From positions 1 through 26,172 of IMG/VR virus record IMGVR_UViG_3300010157_000215: a DNA stretch of 26,172 bases; one strand, given 5' to 3'. The stretch comes from a virus. The notes below the pieces were generated by a model. That model was not told where the DNA came from. It saw nothing but the letters and a program-made list of their open reading frames with translations, and ran no database searches. This document shows positions 21,493 to 26,172 of the stretch, piece by piece (the stretch's first letter is position 1; each line of letters opens with the position of its first letter). The position numbers were made by a program, and so were the translations under genes.

Positions 21493-22034
21493 ATATTTTT
21501 ATGTTAGACGAATGTCCCGTACAATCTGCTCAATCGATGGTAGATAGGCACGTTGTTAAGATGATCCTAGAGTCCGCACAACTATTGTCAACTGCACACC
21601 GTGTGCTTGATGGTGCGCCTATAGAAGTTACTTTAGAAAAAGATGGCAAGCGCCGTAAGAAAACGGTGTGGATTCTAGGAGACGGACGTAATGACATTCT
21701 TTATAGTGCTACTCATATTAATCATCCTTCTGCTATCTGGGCAAGGCAATCCATTAGCAACTATAATTGGTTGGTTGATCATTTGTTTGCTCTTAGTGAT
21801 GAGTATACCCATCGTTATAATAAGCGCCATGCTACTATGTCTAAGCTTGGGTATCTAATCCAATCCCCACCATTCAATCTAAATGATTGGGATATGACAC
21901 CAATGCCATCGTGTATGGATAAAGAATACATCATCTCTGATGATCCGATGATTAATTATAGGAATTATTATGTTAAAGGCAAATCACATTTAAAAAAATA
22001 CACTAAGCGAGATATTCCTTATTGGTGGATTTAA
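21489..22034 (+). CDS. Conserved phage protein, unknown
   Basis: About 181 residues beginning MNIFMLDECPVQSAQSMVDRHVVKMILE, a pattern seen in a widespread phage family (often with MxxFxLDxxPxxxAQxxxDKHVVKM). Other landmarks are 'NHPSAIWARQSISNYNWL' and the C-terminal 'YRNYYVKGKSHLKKYTKR'. The motif set is rich in H, D and aromatic residues, which hints at an enzyme, but I know no reaction. The ATG at 21489 overlaps the deaminase stop; the TTG at 21483 is less likely. The gene ends four bases before the terminator. Confidence 0.7.
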   Translation: MNIFMLDECPVQSAQSMVDRHVVKMILESAQLLSTAHRVLDGAPIEVTLEKDGKRRKKTVWILGDGRNDILYSATHINHPSAIWARQSISNYNWLVDHLFALSDEYTHRYNKRHATMSKLGYLIQSPPFNLNDWDMTPMPSCMDKEYIISDDPMINYRNYYVKGKSHLKKYTKRDIPYWWI

Positions 22035-22037
22035 TCT

Positions 22038-22063
22038 AAAGCCTCCTTCGGGGGGCTTTTTTT
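22038..22063 (+). terminator. Strong intrinsic terminator
   Basis: A 9-bp stem, AAAGCCTCC with GGGGGCTTT (one T-G wobble), capped by a stable TTCG tetraloop (22047-22050) and followed by TTTT. It separates the early/middle block from the late block to the right. Confidence 0.9.
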
Positions 22064-22079
22064 GTTGGATTTTAATAAA

Positions 22080-22087
22080 GATAAATA
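22080..22087 (+). promoter_or_regulatory. Late-type promoter box for the late block
   Basis: GATAAATA followed by ACT, similar to the T4 late -10 box, 28 bases before the ATG at 22116 and right after the terminator at 22063. Confidence 0.55.
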
Positions 22088-22115
22088 ACTAAAATCATTT
22101 CGTAGAGGCGAACCA

Positions 22116-22688
22116 ATGGCTAAGAAATTTTCGGATATTATTAAAGGTAGATTTGAAGCTTCTGGTCAAATCGTAAGAACTGCGTCTGGACAAGAACCCG
22201 ATGAGATTATCATTAATCCAATGGAATCGGTGATCAATAAAGTTTTTGCCAGAAGTAAGACGAATATAGAAGAAGAACATAGAATTACCGAAACAAATCC
22301 TGGTAGCGAAAAAACTCGTTATGCTGTTCGTAAGCATAGTAAGTCTGGTAAACCTATTGGTCAGCCTACTATTTTCACTACTCGTCGTGGCGCTGAAGAA
22401 CATGTTGCTAGAGTAACTGAGGCAGTTATTCCTACTCCAACTGATAGCGCATTAGGTAAAAGTAAGTTTGGTGTTGATATTGGCATGGACGATCTTGATG
22501 GTGACGAAACTCAATTAAAGAGAAGAAGAGCCATGAAAAGAATTAAACAAATTTTTGCATTAGAGAGGGTTCTTGGATTTAGCGACAGGGAATACGAAGA
22601 CCTAAAAGCTCCTCCAAAAGAACCAAATCCAGAAGTAGCGAAAAAAAGAATTGCTCGTAAACTTGCTAAAAAAACAGAAATTAAGTAG
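22116..22688 (+). CDS. Phage protein in late block, unknown
   Basis: A 190-residue basic protein (MAKKFSDIIKGRFEASGQ...) of no recognised family. The middle part has 'RYAVRKHSKSGKPIGQPT' followed by 'TTRRGAEEHVARV', and the C-terminus is very lysine- and arginine-rich (RKLAKKTEIK), suggesting nucleic-acid or capsid contact. 'VIDKVFA'-like and 'DIGMDDLDGDE' segments are acidic. GAGG seven bases upstream supports the start. Position behind a late box and before Dps and head-type genes suggests a virion or assembly protein, by inference only. Confidence 0.55.
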   Translation: MAKKFSDIIKGRFEASGQIVRTASGQEPDEIIINPMESVINKVFARSKTNIEEEHRITETNPGSEKTRYAVRKHSKSGKPIGQPTIFTTRRGAEEHVARVTEAVIPTPTDSALGKSKFGVDIGMDDLDGDETQLKRRRAMKRIKQIFALERVLGFSDREYEDLKAPPKEPNPEVAKKRIARKLAKKTEIK

Positions 22689-22697
22689 GAGAATATA

Positions 22698-23138
22698 ATG
22701 TCAGTGGTTGCAGATAAATTAAAAGTTGTTTTAGCTGATACTTTTGCTATGTATCTTAAAACTCATAACTATCATTGGAATGTAGAAGGCGCAGACTTTC
22801 CTCAGTACCATTCATTCTTTGATGGATTATATAATGAGCTTTGGTCAGCCACAGATGCTATCGCAGAACACATTCGTGCCTTGGATGAATATTCTCCTGG
22901 CTCATTTTCTCGTTTCTCAGAACTAACAAACATCGAAGACGCTACTACTGTTCCAGATGCCCGATCAATGTTTTCAAGATTGTTGGCAGATAATGAAATT
23001 GTACTTAATACACTAAAAGAAGCATATGAAGCTGCTAATGATGCCAACGAAATTGGTCTATCAAACTTCCTACAAGACAGAACAGACACCCATAAGAAGC
23101 ATGGTTGGATGCTCAGAGCCACCTCCAAGAAATCATAA
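22698..23138 (+). CDS. Dps-like ferritin
   Basis: Dodecameric-type mini-ferritin that binds and oxidises Fe(II), usually protecting DNA from oxidative damage. The Dps ferroxidase ligands are all present with the right spacing: H26 (NYHWNV), H38 and D42 (QYHSFFD), D53 and E57 (ATDAIAEHI), matching E. coli H51-H63-D67-D78-E82. It lacks the long lysine-rich N-terminal tail by which E. coli Dps binds DNA; the C-terminus ends KKS. 146 residues, AGGAG six bases before the ATG. It lies in the late block, so it could be packaged or made during assembly. Uncommon as a phage gene. Confidence 0.92.
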   Translation: MSVVADKLKVVLADTFAMYLKTHNYHWNVEGADFPQYHSFFDGLYNELWSATDAIAEHIRALDEYSPGSFSRFSELTNIEDATTVPDARSMFSRLLADNEIVLNTLKEAYEAANDANEIGLSNFLQDRTDTHKKHGWMLRATSKKS

Positions 23139-23141
23139 ATA
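23134..23141 (+). promoter_or_regulatory. Late-type promoter box before head-type protein
   Basis: CATAAATA overlapping the stop of the Dps gene, 29 bases before the ATG at 23171. Confidence 0.5.
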
Positions 23142-23170
23142 GTAAGAAATTTTAATTAAAAGGACGAACC

Positions 23171-24424
23171 ATGTCATTTTCAGAAGAAGAACTAGAACAC
23201 GATATCGAAACCATGACCGCCGAAGATTTTGAAGCCAAGTATTCTGGCGTCGATCTTGAAGAAGGTATGGCTAAAAGAGAAAATAAGTTGAAGAAGAATA
23301 TTGCTACTACTAAACTTGGTATCCAGAAAAATAATTTTGGAAATCCAGAACTTGAAAAAGCTTTTGCTAGAATTGGTTCTGATGGCGGAAGAGCTTATGT
23401 AAAAGGTAAGCTACAACAGGGTAGAAAGATTCTTCGTAAGGAAGAAGTTGAACTTGGTGAAGAGCGTAAACCTAGTCCAATTGCAGGTACTCGTTTAGTT
23501 TCTACGCATACAGGTAAAGACGGTCGTCGTCATGAAGTTCGTTATAGTAAAGATTATAATGAATATCAAGTTCACCATTATGATCCCAAGGGCAAGCATA
23601 TGGGCGAAGGTCCAGTTTCATATCATGGCGATGATAAAAAAGATGCTACAATTACTGCTAATTATCACGCAAATAAAGTATCAGAAGATAAAGCACCTTG
23701 GATGGGTAAAAATTTAGATAAGCCAGCATATCAGCGTAAGGCTGAATATGAAAAGGCTAAGAAAGAAGGTCAAGGCGGTGGTCCTGCTCTTCATACTGCT
23801 AAGAATGAAGAAGTTGAACTCGAAGAAAAGTTAGCTGGTGGCGAAAAAAGTCGTCAAGCTTATGCAGCTCGATATACTCCAACAGGCAAGAAGAAAAAGC
23901 CAGAAGTTGAAAAAGAAGCCGAACAGGTTGATGAGTTGTCAAGCAAAACTTATGGTGATTATATTGGTAGCGCCAGTGCAAGTAAAAGTGCTCTTGCTCA
24001 TGGCATTGGTAAGATTAATCAAAAAGCCGCAACTACAGGCACAACACCTAGAGATCGTGAAGATAGAAACGCTTTAAATAGAAAACACGCACAACGCTCA
24101 ATAGGTATTGGAAGAGCTGTTAAAAATCTTACCAAAGGTGGGATTGAATTCGAAGAAGAGTGCGCTTCTTGCGAAGAAAAGAAACTTTCACCTAAGCAAA
24201 TGAAAATTGCAAAGCTTGCTGGTGATCCTAATAAGATCGATGCTGAAGATTTCAAGAAGCTTCGTAAGGAAGAAACACAACGGGTAACTCCAGATACTCT
24301 TGTCAGCCGTAATAAGGCAGTTGAGCGTTCAATCATGGAAATTATGGCTACCAATCGTGATCTTCGTCAAGAAGCTAAGATCGCTGCTTTCCAAAAGAAC
24401 GCAAAGTCACAAGAAAAAGAATAA
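23171..24424 (+). CDS. Large charged phage protein, probable internal head or core protein
   Basis: 417 residues, very charged and mostly helical, with long stretches of E and K. Recurring elements are VELGEER (about 96-102), VELEEK (about 215-220), 'QVDELSSKTYGDYIGSA' and 'KLSPKQMKIAKLAGDPNKID', which resemble tags found in structural proteins of T4-like phages. Several L-x-E or I-x-E sites (ELGE, DLEE, ELEE) fit gp21 prohead protease cleavage. The pattern suggests a scaffold or internal head protein cut during maturation, but I cannot assign a T4 counterpart. AGGA six bases upstream supports the ATG. Preceded by a late box. Confidence 0.6.
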   Translation: MSFSEEELEHDIETMTAEDFEAKYSGVDLEEGMAKRENKLKKNIATTKLGIQKNNFGNPELEKAFARIGSDGGRAYVKGKLQQGRKILRKEEVELGEERKPSPIAGTRLVSTHTGKDGRRHEVRYSKDYNEYQVHHYDPKGKHMGEGPVSYHGDDKKDATITANYHANKVSEDKAPWMGKNLDKPAYQRKAEYEKAKKEGQGGGPALHTAKNEEVELEEKLAGGEKSRQAYAARYTPTGKKKKPEVEKEAEQVDELSSKTYGDYIGSASASKSALAHGIGKINQKAATTGTTPRDREDRNALNRKHAQRSIGIGRAVKNLTKGGIEFEEECASCEEKKLSPKQMKIAKLAGDPNKIDAEDFKKLRKEETQRVTPDTLVSRNKAVERSIMEIMATNRDLRQEAKIAAFQKNAKSQEKE

Positions 24425-24425
24425 C

Positions 24426-24608
24426 ATGTTCACTATTTCTAATGCTGCTACCATTACTAATAGTGTTGGAGAAACAGTGAAAGAACTAAAGTCTGGGGAA
24501 GTACATCAAATTAAACTTCGTACTTCCCCAACTTACAACATTCAAGATTCAATAGTGAAATTGGTCGATCCCGTAACAGAGTCTCGACCTATGTTATTAA
24601 CAACCTAA
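24426..24608 (+). CDS. Small late-block protein, 60 residues
   Basis: An open frame starting MFTISNAATITNSVGETV, right after the head-type gene stop, with no clear ribosome binding site, so it may depend on coupled translation. It is beta-rich and polar (KELKSGEVHQIKLRTSPTY) and unassigned. The coding sequence contains a perfect 11-bp hairpin (24495-24505 with 24521-24531). The 3' end overlaps another inverted repeat that holds the late promoter of the next gene. Confidence 0.55.
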   Translation: MFTISNAATITNSVGETVKELKSGEVHQIKLRTSPTYNIQDSIVKLVDPVTESRPMLLTT

Positions 24609-24626
24609 ATAAATAAAACATAGGAG
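24588..24626 (+). promoter_or_regulatory. Late promoter box in a hairpin that covers the ribosome binding site
   Basis: CCTATGTT (24588-24595) pairs with AACATAGG (24617-24624), covering AGGAG (24622-24626). The loop contains AATAAATA (24608-24615), a late-type box; transcripts starting near 24621-24622 lose the 5' arm and expose AGGAG. Confidence 0.55.
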
Positions 24627-24632
24627 ATAAAC

Positions 24633-25544
24633 ATGGCCTTATGGGGTAATTCAGACTATCAAAATAACGCACCTAAGTCTACGACTGTTACGTCAGACCG
24701 AGTTGCAAAGAAGAATATAACTGGAGCTGGTAACGTTGCTACAACAACTAGTGTTGCTATGCCTAGTGCAATAACATCGTTCAACAATACAACTGTTGGT
24801 GCATTCCAATCATTGTCTGCTATTGGTACATTTGGTGTAACAACCAATGAAACACAACAAGCTGGCGTGAAGGGTAAAGGAGTTTCTCCTGGTTGGGTTA
24901 ACGTAAGATTTGGAACTGGACCAGTTACAGGGCTTACTATTGGTACTAGTAATGCTACTTTTAATACTACTAGCTTTTCCAACGGCGAAACAGTTGTAAT
25001 CAGTGGAGGAACTTCAAATGGTTCAGCTACCATAACTACTAACGCCACATCAAACATCGTAAGTTTTTCCGTAACAAACGGTGGCTCTGGCTTTACTAAT
25101 GCCGCTGCTGTTTCACTTGCCTTTGCTCGTCAAAAGAGAGTAAATTTAATTGTTGTTTCTGGTACTGCAACTGGATATAACAATACTGATATCTTTACTG
25201 TTTCTAATGGTATTTCTAATGCTACTGCTTCAGTTTCAACAAATGCAACTGGTGGCACACTAAGTTTCACTTTCACAAATCGTGGATTGTTTTCAAACAC
25301 TGCTGCTAATGCTTCTGCTGTTGTTGCTGTTACCAATGCAACTGGTGGTGCTACTGGTGGTTCTGGCGCAACATTTACTGCTAACTTGACTACAAGTGGA
25401 AACACTGGAGCAGTATTAAGTTCAACCTTTACTACAAGAACATTGGGTGGTCGTGCTAATCGTGTTCAATATGAAAATATTGCTTATATTCGTAGCATGG
25501 ACACAACTGTTGACTCAGAAAATACCGTATTCGCTAATACCTAA
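24633..25544 (+). CDS. Phage structural protein (T4-like decoration/tail-type)
   Basis: 303 residues, starting MALWGNSDYQNN, an N-terminus typical of structural proteins from T4-like marine phages. The chain is almost free of K and E and full of T, S, N, G and A, with repeated beta-strand motifs (GGTSNGSATITTNATSN; SNGISNATASVSTNATGG) and a C-terminal 'GRANRVQYENIAYIRSMD' region also typical of the family. It is likely a decoration, fibre-associated or head-surface protein. AGGAG sits six bases before the ATG. The exact virion location is unknown; the structural family is an inference from sequence style. Confidence 0.7.
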   Translation: MALWGNSDYQNNAPKSTTVTSDRVAKKNITGAGNVATTTSVAMPSAITSFNNTTVGAFQSLSAIGTFGVTTNETQQAGVKGKGVSPGWVNVRFGTGPVTGLTIGTSNATFNTTSFSNGETVVISGGTSNGSATITTNATSNIVSFSVTNGGSGFTNAAAVSLAFARQKRVNLIVVSGTATGYNNTDIFTVSNGISNATASVSTNATGGTLSFTFTNRGLFSNTAANASAVVAVTNATGGATGGSGATFTANLTTSGNTGAVLSSTFTTRTLGGRANRVQYENIAYIRSMDTTVDSENTVFANT

Positions 25545-25549
25545 TATAA

Positions 25550-25604
25550 AATTGGAGGAGATATGTCAAATATTATTAATATCTCCTCCAATTCTACTTT
25601 GTAA
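25550..25604 (+). promoter_or_regulatory. Perfect 15-bp hairpin that hides a strong ribosome binding site
   Basis: AATTGGAGGAGATAT (25550-25564) pairs perfectly with 25579-25593; the loop is 14 bases. The 5' arm contains GGAGGAG, a nearly perfect ribosome binding site, followed by ATG (25563-25565) and a 13-codon frame (M-S-N-I-I-N-I-S-S-N-S-T-L) that stops at 25604 and itself forms the 3' arm. It may be a terminator for the structural gene (the tail is not T-rich), an mRNA-protection hairpin, or a regulated leader peptide for the gene at 25621. Confidence 0.6.
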
Positions 25605-25620
25605 CTAGTAAAGCAATATT

Positions 25621-26013
25621 ATGAATGAAAAATTAGACGAAACCAATTTCTTATTATATGCCGCAAAATATTATGATAATCCACAATGTTTTGATACTCA
25701 AGAGTTTCTTGAAGATTTAAACAGGTTTAGATATATTAAGAGACTTTTAAAACGTTATAAAGAAACTGGTGAGTTAAAAGAACGTCTAATTTTAAACCAT
25801 ATCATTATCATTTATAATGTATTTGGTGTTCTTCCTGCCACAAGAATGTTATTTTTTAAAATGACAAATATGCATTCTGAGCTTAAGCCTTTTCTAGAAT
25901 TTTTAACTTATATGCCAAGTCGAATAGAAAATATTGGGTTCATTCCTAAAACATTAATCAGTGCAGATATTCCTTCTGATAAATATGTTGAAGAATGTTT
26001 AGCAAAAATATAA
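25621..26013 (+). CDS. Conserved T4-like phage protein, unknown
   Basis: 130 residues: 'NFLLYAAKYYDNPQCFDTQEFLEDLNRFRYIKRL' then 'LKERLILNHIIIIYNVFG', a pattern seen in a small family of proteins near structural genes of T4-like phages. All-helical, no known reaction. Its ribosome binding site is weak (AGTAAAG region), so it may be coupled to the leader hairpin upstream or depend on late transcription. The next gene starts 11 bases after its stop. Confidence 0.75.
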   Translation: MNEKLDETNFLLYAAKYYDNPQCFDTQEFLEDLNRFRYIKRLLKRYKETGELKERLILNHIIIIYNVFGVLPATRMLFFKMTNMHSELKPFLEFLTYMPSRIENIGFIPKTLISADIPSDKYVEECLAKI

Positions 26014-26024
26014 AGAGAATAACA

Positions 26025-26172
26025 ATGATGTCTTTCGTAGAATTTATATTGGCAGAAGATGGCGCAGTAGGCGGTGCTCCAGCGACTTCAACTGCTGGTG
26101 TAGTTGGTACAGGTGATGATAAGAAGACCGTTGTTGTTCGTCCAGAAATTAGAAACAAGTATAAAGATGATA
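26025..26172 (+). CDS. Partial gene with capsid-targeting-like N-terminus
   Basis: Only the first 49 codons are in the window. The protein starts MMSFVEFILAEDG and continues with a glycine/alanine/threonine-rich stretch (GGAPATSTAGVVGTG) and VVVRPEIRNKYKDD. The opening resembles the peptide of the ParB-like protein at 5397 and T4 internal proteins, with an L-A-E site like those cut by gp21 protease. Two ATGs (26025, 26028) are possible. Function unknown; late structural or internal protein likely. The upstream gap is 11 bases with GAGAA as a possible ribosome binding site. Confidence 0.5.
   Translation, partial: MMSFVEFILAEDGAVGGAPATSTAGVVGTGDDKKTVVVRPEIRNKYKDD

Noticed and set aside
24659-25405. 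Long minus-strand frames across the structural gene
   Set aside because: They arise from the T/A/G-rich repeats of the + strand gene and have no initiation signals.
1-26172. CRISPR array, reverse transcriptase, diversity-generating element, insertion sequence or integrase
   Set aside because: No regularly spaced repeats, no RT motif (YxDD), no transposase or attachment-site pattern was seen on either strand.

Overview
This window is a piece of the genome of a large T4-like myovirus, not a bacterial chromosome. It carries most of the T4-type replication core in recognisable order: sliding clamp (gp45), clamp loader (gp44, gp62), RegA, DNA polymerase (gp43), UvsX recombinase and the gp41 helicase. 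Around these sit tRNA genes, many small phage-only proteins, and at the right a block with late-type promoters and structural genes. The DNA is AT-rich, and all but one gene lie on the + strand with short or overlapping junctions. I cannot name the host. Strong sigma70-type promoters imply an ordinary bacterial host polymerase early on. The gene set recalls T4-like phages of marine and alphaproteobacterial hosts, but that is inference.

Layout. 1-1660: glycosyltransferase, a promoter with a structured leader or small RNA, then the clamp. 1679-1830: tRNA-Gly and tRNA-Thr. 1834-3483: the only minus-strand gene, unusually AT-rich and unassigned. 3590-6530: an HTH-metallophosphoesterase, a winged-helix protein, tRNA-Ser followed by an unidentified tRNA-like structured RNA, a ParB-like protein and two small proteins. 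6601-8732: gp44, gp62, RegA and a MazG-like pyrophosphohydrolase as one overlapping operon, continuing into a nucleotidyltransferase and two DNA methyltransferases (to 10662). 10714-16071: gp43, a small conserved protein, UvsX, gp41. 16154-21077: Hsp20, a probable small RNA, several tiny overlapping genes, S-adenosylmethionine synthetase, a tail-anchored basic protein, a DUF1003 protein and a zinc metallopeptidase-like protein. 21082-22034: a cytidine-deaminase-family protein and a conserved phage protein, closed by a strong terminator. 22080-26172: late block with a Dps-like ferritin, a probable internal head protein, a structural (decoration-type) protein and other phage proteins; the last gene runs off the window.

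How it works together. Early promoters (TTGACA, 16-17 bp, TATAnT) drive replication, nucleotide and modification genes. T4-late-like boxes (NATAAATA) sit in front of the tRNA-Ser unit, the ParB-like gene, the DUF1003 gene and the structural block. SAM synthetase plus two methyltransferases suggests self-supplied DNA methylation. MazG and a deaminase-like enzyme suggest nucleotide control. Dps, Hsp20 and a metallopeptidase suggest stress handling.

Most worth a second look: (1) a ~120-nt structured RNA downstream of tRNA-Ser that ends in a T-arm-like element but does not fold as a tRNA; (2) an ~80-nt three-way-junction RNA with its own promoter and U-rich tail; (3) promoters built into hairpins, two of which would hide the ribosome binding site in read-through transcripts but free it in late transcripts. 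I saw no CRISPR array, insertion sequence or integrase.
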